Assembly: GCF_024623185.1 (NCBI RefSeq) | Contig: NZ_JANJZK010000004.1 | Coordinates: 86,516-150,515 of the forward strand | DNA from: Anaerofustis stercorihominis | GTDB lineage: Bacteria > Bacillota > Clostridia > Eubacteriales > Anaerofustaceae | Length of the DNA stretch: 64,000 nt | Reading direction: 5' to 3' | Shown: piece by piece, positions 55,404 to 63,974 of the stretch | Numbering within the stretch: the first letter of the stretch is position 1 | Layout of the letters: each line of letters begins with the position of its first letter | Position numbers and translations under genes: made by a program | The notes under the pieces: generated by a model | What the model saw: only the letters and a program-made list of their open reading frames with translations | The model's database searches: none | What the model was told of the DNA's origin: nothing

Positions 55404-55648
55404 AACTTTTCCCTTTATTTTATCATTATAAATTTATTATTAATATTTTAACATAAATATATCTTATATTAAATTTAATGTTTTTTTAATAAATAAAATT
55501 TATAATAGTATAAATAAACGGTCATATGTAATAAAAAATTATTAAACATTTTATTAATATGTAGACCTAAAAGGTATAATGGTTTATAATATCTAAAAAT
55601 CTTATATTGTATTTTTAATATGAATAGAAAATTAAGGGGTTTTATTGT

Positions 55649-56224
55649 ATGGATGAATTATTAGATACACTGGTCGCTTTTGTGGACAATCTGGCAATGC
55701 CTATTTCACTTAATAAAATATTATCAGGGCATGTAATACCGGTACTGAGTAATGTATTAGTCATGGGCTTTTTATGGATCGCCGCAAGTATTTATCTTTA
55801 CTTTTATAAAAAAGATGCGAAATTTTCCATTCTTATAATAGTTGGTCTTTTCCTTTGCTCTATTATCGGTAATGAAGTGATGAAACCTGTTTTATTTCAT
55901 TTCAGAGCATTTTTAAGTGAACATAATGTATGTATATATCTTCCTGAAATCGGAAGATATACTTTTCCCGCAGGATACATAATGATGAGTGTATGTTCGA
56001 CTGTACTGATATATTATAATGAATTTCAATTTGGTAAATATGCTCTCGGGTTGACCCTTTTGATTTGTTTTACAAAGCTTTATATAATAACGACTTACCC
56101 TGTTGATTTTGTGATAGGTGTTGGTTTAGGATTGTTGGTAGGAGGTATTCTTATATTATTTCACTTGAAGAAGAAAAAGGAATACGAAGAAATTTTAGAC
56201 TTGAGCGATAAGTTTCATTTTTAG
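55649..56224 (+). CDS. PAP2-like membrane protein lacking catalytic residues
   Basis: A 191-residue protein with about five to six helices arranged like PAP2 lipid phosphatases. The three active-site motifs are recognisable by position but altered: KPVLFHFRAFL where KxxxxxxRP is expected, FPAGYIM in place of PSGHT, and TKLYIITTYPVDFVIG in place of SRxxxGxHxxxDVxxG. The catalytic histidines of motifs 2 and 3 are both missing. The protein therefore probably lost phosphatase activity and may serve as a lipid-binding or structural membrane protein. AAGGGG precedes the ATG. Confidence 0.7.
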   Translation: MDELLDTLVAFVDNLAMPISLNKILSGHVIPVLSNVLVMGFLWIAASIYLYFYKKDAKFSILIIVGLFLCSIIGNEVMKPVLFHFRAFLSEHNVCIYLPEIGRYTFPAGYIMMSVCSTVLIYYNEFQFGKYALGLTLLICFTKLYIITTYPVDFVIGVGLGLLVGGILILFHLKKKKEYEEILDLSDKFHF

Positions 56225-56573
56225 AGATATAATAAAAATTTAAAATAGTAATTAAATAAATTTTAAGATTATAAAATAAAAAAAATTATTTAGTTTTAAA
56301 TGATATAAATAAGATTATCAATATGTATGTAATTTACTTTAATATAATGTAAGGAACTCCTATAGATTATAAATTATTGAACTTTATATTCTCTTAAAGT
56401 ATAAAAAATAAAATAGTTACTTATTTTTTCTATTAATAAAATTACATAATATATTATTTAAAATTAATATTTACGGATGAGATAGCAAGTGCTATCTTTT
56501 TTGTTTTAAATTTTTCATTGTCACATAATATTTTTTTTAGTGGTAAAAATATAAAAAAAGAAAGGATAGTAAA
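56225..56573 (+). other. Gene-free stretch with promoter and early terminator
   Basis: It contains a promoter (TTGAAC at 56377-56382, a 17-base spacer, TATAAA at 56400-56405) and a hairpin terminator at 56480-56502. A transcript of about 90 bases from 56412 would end before the hydrolase gene. I found no peptide in it. The hairpin may instead close the PAP2-like transcript. Confidence 0.5.
56480..56502 (+). terminator. Terminator upstream of the isochorismatase-like gene
   Basis: AGATAGCA and TGCTATCT flank a 2-base spacer, followed by T residues. It is 255 bases after the PAP2-like gene and 72 bases before the next start codon. Confidence 0.75.
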
Positions 56574-57200
56574 ATGAGAAATTATTCAAATAGTTTATTG
56601 GATCCTGATGAGTCTGTTATTTTAATAATAGATGAACAGCCGGCAATGTTTTTTGCGGCTGAAGGGAAAAGGGAAAGTGTAATGAACAACGTTGTAGGAC
56701 TTGCGAAGACAGCAAGATCATTTAATGTTCCATGTATATTATCAACAGCGGAAACTAAAAAATTCAGCGGAGAGCTTTACGCTAAGGTAAAGTCTTTATT
56801 TCCTAAAGTTACACCTATAGACAGAACATCTATCAATGCTTGGGAAGATAATAATTTTAAAAGAGCCGTAAGCGAAACGGGTAAAAAGAAACTTATAATA
56901 GCCGGTTTATGGACGGAAGTTTGTGTTACGTTCCCAGCTTTAAGTGCTTTGGAAGAGGGATATCAGGTATATATCGTTACAGACGCATGTGCGGGAGTTT
57001 CAAAAGAAGCTCATGATATGGCTATAATAAGAATGGCGCAGGCAGGAGCCGTTCCCGTTACATGGATGCAGGTACTTTTAGAATTCCAAAAGGATTGGTC
57101 TAATCAGGAAACTTATACAAAAGTCATGAGTATATTAAAAGAAAATGGCGGTGTTTACGGACTCATGGTCGAATACGCAGAAAGTATGTTAAAAAATTAA
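56574..57200 (+). CDS. Isochorismatase-like cysteine hydrolase (YcaC type)
   Basis: A 208-residue protein of the cysteine hydrolase superfamily, closest in look to YcaC (RTSINAWED, then LWTEVCVTFPALSALEEGYQVYIVTDACAG). Asp20 in LIIDEQ and Cys117 in TEVCVTF are the expected acid and nucleophile; the lysine of the triad is not obvious to me. YcaC proteins form octamers; their natural substrate is unclear. AAAGGA precedes the ATG. It is a single gene closed by a shared terminator. Confidence 0.87.
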   Translation: MRNYSNSLLDPDESVILIIDEQPAMFFAAEGKRESVMNNVVGLAKTARSFNVPCILSTAETKKFSGELYAKVKSLFPKVTPIDRTSINAWEDNNFKRAVSETGKKKLIIAGLWTEVCVTFPALSALEEGYQVYIVTDACAGVSKEAHDMAIIRMAQAGAVPVTWMQVLLEFQKDWSNQETYTKVMSILKENGGVYGLMVEYAESMLKN

Positions 57201-57226
57201 AAAGAGCAGCTTAGCTGTCTCTTTTT
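57199..57226. terminator. Bidirectional terminator
   Basis: AAAAAGAGCAGC pairs with GCTGTCTCTTTTT with one bulged base. The stop codon of the minus-strand membrane protein lies in its loop. Confidence 0.8.
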
Positions 57227-57684
57227 TTTATAATATAATTAATAAATAGGTGTAATATTTTAAATATAATATATGGAATAAATGTTATAAAAAAATTTAG
57301 TATAAGTAATACTATAAGTATAAAAATTAAAAAAGAAGGACCGAACAATAATCCATAAGAGGATAGATAAAATAAAAATGAAATCGGAAAAGATAATTGA
57401 TAGAGTATCGGTAGCGTGGTATACTTATTTTCAAAAGCAAAAATAAAATAAAAAAACAGAAACAAATATATAAGATAAAATATGTATATATTTTTAAAAT
57501 GATAATCATTGTTTCTATATAGTTTAATCAATGAAGATGATAAAAGTATTATAATATTTATAGTTTTAAATAATTCAGAATTATAACTATTAATATTCAA
57601 ATAAATAATTAAGTTTAAGATTTGTAAAAGTATTGCTGCTATAAATAAAAGATTATTCTTCAAGAAGATAGTTATTTTATTCAT
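57211..57684 (-). CDS. Small hydrophobic membrane protein, unknown
   Basis: A 157-residue protein made mostly of Ile, Leu, Phe and Tyr, with about four helices (10-28, 40-52, 65-85, 98-140 as one or two) and a basic C-terminus (NYIIKKRDS). GAGGGA lies 8 bases before the ATG. I recognise no family. Such low-complexity composition makes homology hard to see. It lies between a terminator and the peptidase-like lipoprotein gene. Confidence 0.55.
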   Translation of the reverse strand: MNKITIFLKNNLLFIAAILLQILNLIIYLNINSYNSELFKTINIIILLSSSLIKLYRNNDYHFKNIYIFYLIYLFLFFYFIFAFENKYTTLPILYQLSFPISFLFYLSSYGLLFGPSFLIFILIVLLILNFFITFIPYIIFKILHLFINYIIKKRDS

Positions 57685-57760
57685 ATTAATTCCCTCGTTG
57701 ATTTCATTATAAAAGGCTATAATTAAGTTTACATTAATAAGATATTATATAACTATTAAT

Positions 57761-57788
57761 AAAAACAGCCATAATAATGGCTGTTTTT
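57761..57788 (-). terminator. Terminator of the lipoprotein peptidase gene
   Basis: AAAAACAGCCAT and ATGGCTGTTTTT flank an AATA loop just after the stop codon. Confidence 0.88.
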
Positions 57789-58976
57789 TTATAGCAATCT
57801 TTGTATCTTTTCACTTTTCTTTAATATCTCTTTATAGTTGTATTTATCTTCTATTTCTTCTATGGAAACTTCTTCAAGTTTGTTTTGTTTATAGTATTTT
57901 TTCAAAATATCATATAAATTAGTTGGCTTATCAAGAGTTTGATTATTTAGTTTTTTCTGCCAATTTTTTATACCCAGGTTATCCATTGTTATACAAAGTT
58001 CCATCCCGGTATTATATAACTCCCAATCTCCTATAAAAGTTGTGGGGTATTTATCCTTACTCATTGCATCAAGAACATCTGAAAAGGTGACTTTTTCTTT
58101 ATTATTGGTAAAGGCTAAGACACCATACCTTGTATTTGTGAGTCTTGCAGCTTTTAAACCAACGTAACATGCGCTTCCTTCGGCGGTTTCTTTTGAATGT
58201 TCTTCCTTTAGGTAACCTTCGTTGATTTCTTTTCTTTTTTCTTCTATAGAAATATATTCACTGATCAATTTATTTAACTTCTTTTTGCTTATCTTATCTT
58301 TTTCATTTTCTATTCTTATTTTATCCAGAACTTTATACTTAAGCCCTATATAAGATATTTCTTTTTTTGTTAAAGCTACGCTTGAAGGTTCTCCTTCGAT
58401 TTTCCAGTCATTTTGCATGTAATAATGAAATGCCTCATGTGTGAAGAATGGCGAAAATGCATATGCGGGATCGACTGCTTTTCTAAAGTTATTGGTATTG
58501 TATTTAAAACAGAAAATATTCCTATTTTCTCCTATAGTTAGATCAGAACCCGTATCGGAAAAATTTCCTCTTATACTTTCTACTTTAAGAGGTGCCTTGT
58601 TAAATCTATAAACACTTTTAAAGTAGAATCCTTTAGGCATTTTAACTTCTTTTGCATCCTGCTCTTCCATTCCTTTTACATTTATGGCATAATAAGATAC
58701 ATTTTTTCTGTTTCTGCTGCCGTTTTCATCCTCTTCATCTTTTCTTATTAAAATGAAAGACTTATCTTTTAGATTATAATCTCTCCATAAATTTTCTTTA
58801 GATTTATATAAAATTTTATTTAATTGGCTGAACATTTTTTTATCAATGCTATCCAGATTTTCGTATTTGATTACTTTGCCTTTAAATTTATTATCGACTT
58901 TTTCACATCCAAAAATCGAAAAGCAGAATAAAATCGTTAAAAGCAAAATAACTAAGCTCGTTAATCTTTTCTTCAA
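57789..58976 (-). CDS. Lipoprotein with a zinc-metallopeptidase HEAFH motif
   Basis: A 395-residue exported lipoprotein: KKR start, hydrophobic core and the lipobox SIFGC with Cys24. The mature part has HEAFH at residues 180-184, the HExxH zinc-binding motif, in the context FFTHEAFHYYMQND. A possible third ligand lies about 80 residues later in SKETAEGSACYVG (Glu263 or Glu266), as in gluzincin-type peptidases. I recognise no named family. It would act outside the membrane on a protein or peptide. It is a single gene closed by a terminator. Confidence 0.75.
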   Translation of the reverse strand: MKKRLTSLVILLLTILFCFSIFGCEKVDNKFKGKVIKYENLDSIDKKMFSQLNKILYKSKENLWRDYNLKDKSFILIRKDEEDENGSRNRKNVSYYAINVKGMEEQDAKEVKMPKGFYFKSVYRFNKAPLKVESIRGNFSDTGSDLTIGENRNIFCFKYNTNNFRKAVDPAYAFSPFFTHEAFHYYMQNDWKIEGEPSSVALTKKEISYIGLKYKVLDKIRIENEKDKISKKKLNKLISEYISIEEKRKEINEGYLKEEHSKETAEGSACYVGLKAARLTNTRYGVLAFTNNKEKVTFSDVLDAMSKDKYPTTFIGDWELYNTGMELCITMDNLGIKNWQKKLNNQTLDKPTNLYDILKKYYKQNKLEEVSIEEIEDKYNYKEILKKSEKIQRLL

Positions 58977-59065
58977 AATATATCCCCTCCGATATATTTA
59001 TTTATACCATATAAAGTGTAAAAATCATAACATTTAGATAAAAAATAATCAAATCTTAATAATTT

Positions 59066-59090
59066 AAAAAATCACCTAATAAAAGGTGAT
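59066..59090 (-). terminator. Terminator of tRNA-Arg
   Basis: ATCACCT and AGGTGAT flank a 6-base loop; read on the minus strand a run of U follows. Confidence 0.8.
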
Positions 59091-59105
59091 AGCTTTTATT
59101 TATTA

Positions 59106-59182
59106 TGGTGCGCCCAAGAGGATTCGAACCTCCGGCACATGGTTTAGGAAACCATTGCTCTATCCTACTGAGCTATGGGCGC
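59106..59182 (-). tRNA. tRNA-Arg (anticodon CCT)
   Basis: On the minus strand a full cloverleaf: acceptor GCGCCCA pairing with TGGGCGC, D-arm AGCTCAGTAGGATAGAGC, anticodon loop TTCCTAA, T-arm GGTTCGAATCC, and an encoded CCA. The CCT anticodon reads AGG codons. Confidence 0.96.
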
Positions 59183-59355
59183 ATGTATTATATAAGATAA
59201 TATATCATATTATTTATAAGTAATCAAATAAAATTTCATTAGATTTTATAATGAAAATAAAGCAAATGTAAACAGTTTATTAAAAAGTACTAGGATTTTA
59301 TTTTATTTTATAATATAATATAAGATATCTATAACAAAGAAAAGAGGTTTTTATC

Positions 59356-61068
59356 ATGAAAGGAATTAATGCATCGCCTGGAGTTGCGATTGGAAATGTA
59401 TTTTTATATGTTAAGGAAGATCTAGTTGTAACGCCGGGCAAAATCGAAGCAGGGGCTGTTGACGCAGAATTAAAAAAATTAGATGACGCGATTGAAAAAT
59501 CCAGAACAGAATTACAAGCCTTAAAAGAAAAGACAATAAAAGAAATCGGGGAAGAAGAAGCAGAAGTATTTACTGCTCATATGATGTTCCTGGATGATCC
59601 CGGATACATAGGTGAAGCTCAAAATAAAATTAAAAACGAATTGATCGTTGCAGAACAAGCTTTGAACGAAATCACAGAAATGTTCGTTGGAATGTTTGGC
59701 AGCATGGATGATGAATATATGAAAGCAAGAGCAGCTGACTGTCAAGACGTTGCTGACAGAATCTTAAGACATCTTCTTGGTATAGAAAGTGCGGATTTAT
59801 CACAAGTCGGCGATAACGGTGTAATCGTTGCAGTAGACTTAACACCTTCCGATACAGCTCAAATGAACAAAGATAAAGTAATCGGCTTTGCTATTGATGA
59901 AGGAAGCAGAACTTCTCACTCAGCTATCATGGCAAGATCTTTGGAAGTACCTGCCGTTGTAGGTCTTGGTGATATTACAAGTAAGGTTAAAGGCGGAGAA
60001 AAAATCATCGTTGACGGTACCGACGGTAATATTATCATTAATCCTAGTGATGAAGAAATTAAAGAATACGAAGCTAAAAAAGAAGCTTATGCAAAAGAAC
60101 AAGCTGAACTTGCAAAACTTAAAGATTTAGCAAGTGAAACTTCTGATGGACATAAAGTAGAACTTTGTGCAAATATCGGTAGTCCTAATGACTTGGAAGG
60201 TGCTAATAAATATGGTGCTGACGGAGTTGGTCTATTCAGATCCGAATTCTTATATATGGACGCTAAAGAAATGCCTTCAGAAGATGTTCAGTATGAATCA
60301 TATAAAAAAGTTTTGGAAGGTATGGGTGACAGACCTGTAATTATCAGAACTCTTGATATCGGAGGAGATAAAAAACTTCCTTATCTTCCAATGGAAGAAG
60401 AAATGAATCCATTCCTTGGTGTTAGAGCTGTAAGACTTTGCTTCCAAAATGTTGAAATGTTCAAAACACAGCTTAGAGCGTTACTTAGAGCAAGTGTATA
60501 CGGAAATGCTCATATCATGTTCCCTATGATTTCTAATGTTGAAGAAGTTAGAAAAGCTAAAGGTATTTTAGAAGAATGTAAAGAAGAACTAAAAGCAAAG
60601 GGTGTTGAATATGATGAAAACATTAAAGTTGGTATCATGATTGAAATCCCATCGGCTGCTGTAACTGCTGATATCATTGCTAAAGAAGTTGATTTCTTCT
60701 CAATAGGAACAAATGACTTATGTCAATACTCATTAGCTGTTGACAGACAAAATCAAAATCTTTCTGAACTTAATCAGCCGCTTTCACCGGCTATTATAAG
60801 ACTTGTTAAGAATGTTATTGATGCTTCTCATAAAGCAGGTATCTTTACAGGTATGTGCGGTGAAATGGCAGGAGATCCAACATCTGCATTATTATTATTA
60901 GGTCTTGGATTAGACGAATTTTCAATGTCTGCTCCTTCTATTCTTAGAGCTAAAAAAGTAATCAGAAGCTTTACATACGAAAAAGCTCAGGAAATTGCCA
61001 AAGAAGTACTTGAAAACGCTGAAACTCAAGATGAAGTTAAAGCTATTTTAGGTAAATATTTAGACTAA
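59356..61068 (+). CDS. ptsI: PTS enzyme I
   Basis: A 570-residue phosphoenolpyruvate-protein phosphotransferase that starts the PTS chain by transferring phosphate from PEP to HPr. The N-terminus MKGINASPGVAIG, the phospho-histidine His188 in GSRTSHSAIMARS, the PEP-binding region with FSIGTNDLCQYSLAVDR and the catalytic cysteine in TGMCGEMAGD are all present. AAAGAGG precedes the ATG. ptsH, usually the gene before it, is not in the window; a tRNA gene lies there instead. It is monocistronic. It would feed the two galactitol-type PTS units in this window. Confidence 0.97.
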   Translation: MKGINASPGVAIGNVFLYVKEDLVVTPGKIEAGAVDAELKKLDDAIEKSRTELQALKEKTIKEIGEEEAEVFTAHMMFLDDPGYIGEAQNKIKNELIVAEQALNEITEMFVGMFGSMDDEYMKARAADCQDVADRILRHLLGIESADLSQVGDNGVIVAVDLTPSDTAQMNKDKVIGFAIDEGSRTSHSAIMARSLEVPAVVGLGDITSKVKGGEKIIVDGTDGNIIINPSDEEIKEYEAKKEAYAKEQAELAKLKDLASETSDGHKVELCANIGSPNDLEGANKYGADGVGLFRSEFLYMDAKEMPSEDVQYESYKKVLEGMGDRPVIIRTLDIGGDKKLPYLPMEEEMNPFLGVRAVRLCFQNVEMFKTQLRALLRASVYGNAHIMFPMISNVEEVRKAKGILEECKEELKAKGVEYDENIKVGIMIEIPSAAVTADIIAKEVDFFSIGTNDLCQYSLAVDRQNQNLSELNQPLSPAIIRLVKNVIDASHKAGIFTGMCGEMAGDPTSALLLLGLGLDEFSMSAPSILRAKKVIRSFTYEKAQEIAKEVLENAETQDEVKAILGKYLD

Positions 61069-61077
61069 TATATAAAG

Positions 61078-61106
61078 AAAAAGACTTCCAAGCGGAAGTC
61101 TTTTTT
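61078..61106. terminator. Bidirectional terminator
   Basis: AAAAAGACTTCC and GGAAGTCTTTTTT flank AAGC between ptsI and the convergent membrane protein gene. Confidence 0.9.
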
Positions 61107-61126
61107 AGTTTTAGGACTTGTATTAA

Positions 61127-61603
61127 CTATGTTTTTATTCGTTCTATATCTTTTGCTAGGCTACTCTTTGTTAATTTTCTGCTTGTTATTTTTCTAATAA
61201 GAATACTAATTTTAGGATATGATAATCTTACTATAAAGTAGTTTATATATTCAATCATTGTGAATAATATCAAGAATACCGAGCCTACGTAATATAAATT
61301 CGAAATAAAAGGAGAAAGTAAAATGATTGGTATATACCCTAACAATAATATAAAATCAATATATTTCAGTACTAAATAGATTTTAATAAATTTGATACTA
61401 TTAAAATTATTATTGAGTTTAAGTAAACATATAAGCCAATAAAAAGAAACTTGTAATAGTATGAAGCATAGTAATGTCATAGGATATGTTATTTGTATTT
61501 GATTTTCTTTAAACCAAATAAAATAACAAAATATAAATAAAAAACAGCTTAAAAGTTCTGATGTAAATAATTTAAATAATTCTTTTTTTATTTTTTTTCT
61601 CAT
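61127..61603 (-). CDS. Small membrane protein, unknown
   Basis: A 158-residue protein with four predicted helices (about 16-30, 40-62, 75-100, 104-124) and basic ends (MRKKIKKELFK and a C-terminal tail RKITSRKLTKSSLAKDIERIKT). I recognise no family. It resembles the product of 57211-57684 in size, strand and helix number, but I see no clear sequence match between them. The hybrid kinase gene lies upstream, separated by a terminator. Confidence 0.55.
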   Translation of the reverse strand: MRKKIKKELFKLFTSELLSCFLFIFCYFIWFKENQIQITYPMTLLCFILLQVSFYWLICLLKLNNNFNSIKFIKIYLVLKYIDFILLLGYIPIILLSPFISNLYYVGSVFLILFTMIEYINYFIVRLSYPKISILIRKITSRKLTKSSLAKDIERIKT

Positions 61604-61628
61604 ATAAGCACCTTATATTTAAAATGTT

Positions 61629-61652
61629 AAAAAGTCTATATAGACTCTTTTT
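61629..61652 (-). terminator. Terminator of the hybrid kinase gene
   Basis: AGTCTA and TAGACT with flanking A and T runs, one bulged base, at the kinase stop codon. Confidence 0.7.
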
Positions 61653-63504
61653 ATTTGATATATTTATCCAGTACTTTTATTAGTTCATCGAAATCAATGG
61701 GTTTTGAAATATGTGCATTCATACCGCTTTTAATGGAGAGCTCTATATCTTCTTCAAAAGCATTCGCGGAAACTGCTATTATAGGAATATCTTTTGCATT
61801 TGGATGTTCTGATGTACGGATAGCTTTTGTAGCTTCATGACCGTCCATTACAGGCATTTTTATATCCATTAGTATTGCACTGTAGTAATTTTTATCACTT
61901 TGTCCAAATTTATATAATGCCTCTTTTCCGTCTACTGCTTCTTCAACGATAATCCCATTTTTCTCTAAGACATATTTACTTATTTCCCTGTTTATTTCGT
62001 TATCTTCTGCAAGAAGAATTCTTATTCCCCTTGTGTTTTCTATGTTGTGATTTGGATACTTATTTTTTAATTTTAAATATTTATTATATTCTTCTTCATT
62101 AATTTTATTTAGCTCAAGATCGAAAAAGAAACTGCTTCCTTTATCTACTTCACTTTCAACTTTTAATTCTCCGCCCATCATTTTAACCAGATTATAAGAT
62201 ATGGCAAGCCCCAGTCCTGTCCCTTTGTATTGTTGCTCCAGTGCATTATCGGCTCTTTCAAATGCTTGAAATATGGTTGGAAGTTGTTTTGCTTCTATTC
62301 CTATCCCATTATCTTTTATAGTAAAATGTACTTTTGATTTATTATTATTTGTATCAATATCGCTGATTATTACTTCTACTTTTCCTTTTTTATGTGTGTA
62401 TTTTATTGCATTGCCTATTATATTTATCAGTATCTGCTGAAGATGAAGTTCATCTCCCATTAAATAAGGACTTTTTAAATCATATTTACATACAAAGTTT
62501 ATTTTTTTATCATCAGCTTGATTTTGTATAATCGTAATTATATTTTTAATAAGCACATCTAAATTAAAAGGCTTATTTTCTATTTTGGTTTTTCCGCTTT
62601 CTATTCTTGAAATATCAAGAACGTCATTAATGAGATTTGTTAAGTAATTTACTGAAGTATCTATCTTATCGAAACACATAGTAACTTCATCTTTACTATT
62701 TATACTTTCTTTTCCTATTTTGGTCATTCCGCTTATTGCATTTAATGGTGTCCTCATTTCATGAGATATATTAGATAAAAATCTTCCTTTTGCATTACTT
62801 GCATTTTGTGCATATACGGTAGCCTTATTGTATAAATCAGTGATTTTCCTATAGAATTTTACCATTATAAGCATTGCGAGCAAGCAGGTTATAATGGCAA
62901 CAATAGGAGTAAATATAGCGGATTTGAGATATGTATCATATTGATGATTTGCATCGAATTCCATTCCGAGAAGTCCAATTACATCTCCCCTATGGTTTTG
63001 TCCTGCGTGTATGGGAAAATATGCAACGAAAATCTTTCCCCAGTTTGTTTTTATTATTGAGTCCGGAAGAATAACCTTACCTTCCAGTGCTCTTTCCATT
63101 GTCGGAAGAACTTCATCTTCAAGTTTTGTTCCCGGGAATGCAAAATCACTTGCACCGAGGTCAAGCCCGTCAACAAGATAAATTATTTCTCCTTTATCAT
63201 TCCTCTTTGCTGTGTATAAGTATCTGACACCTGTGGCATGACGAATACTATTCAAAAATTCTTGATGTTCTTTATATATAGTACTGTTCATGTCTTTATT
63301 GTTTTTTACAGCGTCAAAAGATTTTATATCCAGATTGCTGTCTACACTGTTATATATTGCAAGAGCTCTGTCCTGAAGTGATCTTATCATATCATCATGC
63401 GTATTTTTATAATTATAAAAAAATACTAAAGCAAATGAGAATAATACAATCAATGCGGTTAATCCCGCAACGAGTAAATCATTTTTAGAAAGTTTGTATC
63501 TCAT
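61651..63504 (-). CDS. Hybrid sensor histidine kinase with C-terminal receiver
   Basis: A 617-residue protein. A first helix (about 10-30) and an extracellular sensor of about 160 residues (with VRYLYTAKRNDKGEIIYLVDG, cache-like) are followed by a second helix (about 195-218), then HisKA (NISHEMRTPLNAISGM), HATPase (NIIGNAIKYTHK, DNGIGI, GTGLGLAISYNLV) and a receiver domain whose phospho-Asp is in AILMDIKMPVMDG. No output or Hpt domain is present, so a separate partner must receive the phosphate. A GTG nine bases upstream is in frame but overlaps the AAGGTG ribosome site, which favours the ATG at 63504. Confidence 0.92.
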   Translation of the reverse strand: MRYKLSKNDLLVAGLTALIVLFSFALVFFYNYKNTHDDMIRSLQDRALAIYNSVDSNLDIKSFDAVKNNKDMNSTIYKEHQEFLNSIRHATGVRYLYTAKRNDKGEIIYLVDGLDLGASDFAFPGTKLEDEVLPTMERALEGKVILPDSIIKTNWGKIFVAYFPIHAGQNHRGDVIGLLGMEFDANHQYDTYLKSAIFTPIVAIITCLLAMLIMVKFYRKITDLYNKATVYAQNASNAKGRFLSNISHEMRTPLNAISGMTKIGKESINSKDEVTMCFDKIDTSVNYLTNLINDVLDISRIESGKTKIENKPFNLDVLIKNIITIIQNQADDKKINFVCKYDLKSPYLMGDELHLQQILINIIGNAIKYTHKKGKVEVIISDIDTNNNKSKVHFTIKDNGIGIEAKQLPTIFQAFERADNALEQQYKGTGLGLAISYNLVKMMGGELKVESEVDKGSSFFFDLELNKINEEEYNKYLKLKNKYPNHNIENTRGIRILLAEDNEINREISKYVLEKNGIIVEEAVDGKEALYKFGQSDKNYYSAILMDIKMPVMDGHEATKAIRTSEHPNAKDIPIIAVSANAFEEDIELSIKSGMNAHISKPIDFDELIKVLDKYIK

Positions 63505-63664
63505 ATTATTCACCTTACTTTAGCTAATATTTTATTATTGTATATGATTGTTGATATGCTTAATTATAATATATAAATCTATTAGTAACAAGATAATTTG
63601 TATTTCGACAGATTTTATTTCATAATTGACTTATAAATATTATAAATTAGGTATATATAATAAA
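63505..63664. other. Intergenic region upstream of the hybrid kinase
   Basis: AT-rich; it presumably holds the kinase promoter, but no box stands out. No gene found. Confidence 0.3.
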
Positions 63665-63732
63665 TTAAGTGGGAATAATTGACTTAGAATACTATTTATA
63701 GTATAGTATTAATGCTAAGTTATCCCACTTAA
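63665..63732. repeat. 68-bp imperfect inverted repeat before the tRNA cluster
   Basis: The outer arms TTAAGTGGGA (63665-63674) and TCCCACTTAA (63723-63732) are perfect. Inner arms AATACTAT and ATAGTATT are also perfect, with CTTAG/CTAAG in between. The element ends 29 bases before the tRNA promoter. It has no T tract, so it is not an ordinary terminator. Confidence 0.75.
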
Positions 63733-63760
63733 AATAATGTTAAAAAAATAAAAAAAATAC

Positions 63761-63790
63761 TTGACAAGTCTATGTTATGTGGACTATAAT
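63761..63790 (+). promoter_or_regulatory. Sigma-A promoter of the tRNA cluster
   Basis: TTGACA (63761-63766), an 18-base spacer and TATAAT (63785-63790), 12 bases before the first tRNA. Confidence 0.85.
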
Positions 63791-63802
63791 ATTGTGTACT
63801 GA

Positions 63803-63878
63803 CGCGGGGTGGAGCAGTTGGCAGCTCGTCGGGCTCATAACCCGGAGGTCGCAGGTTCAAGTCCTGTCCCCGCAACCA
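63803..63878 (+). tRNA. Initiator tRNA-fMet (anticodon CAT)
   Basis: The acceptor CGCGGGG pairs with CCCCGC but position 1 (C) faces A72, the mismatch that marks initiators. The anticodon stem has the three G-C pairs (CGGGCTCATAACCCG), and CCA is encoded. Confidence 0.95.
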
Positions 63879-63890
63879 AAAAGATAATAT

Positions 63891-63967
63891 GGCGGGATAG
63901 CTCAGTTGGCTAGAGCACACGGTTCATACCCGTGGTGTCGTAGGTTCAAATCCTATTCCCGCTACCA
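63891..63967 (+). tRNA. Elongator tRNA-Met (anticodon CAT)
   Basis: Cloverleaf with acceptor GGCGGGA pairing with TCCCGCT (one G-T pair), anticodon loop TTCATAC, T-arm GGTTCAAATCC and CCA. The anticodon arm matches elongator Met rather than the lysidine-modified Ile tRNA. Confidence 0.9.
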
Positions 63968-63974
63968 TATATAA

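Noticed and set aside
63729..63920. Minus-strand frame with the peptide GQDLNLRPPGYEPDELPTAP
   Set aside because: It is the antisense of the tRNA-fMet gene and flank, a well-known false protein in databases.
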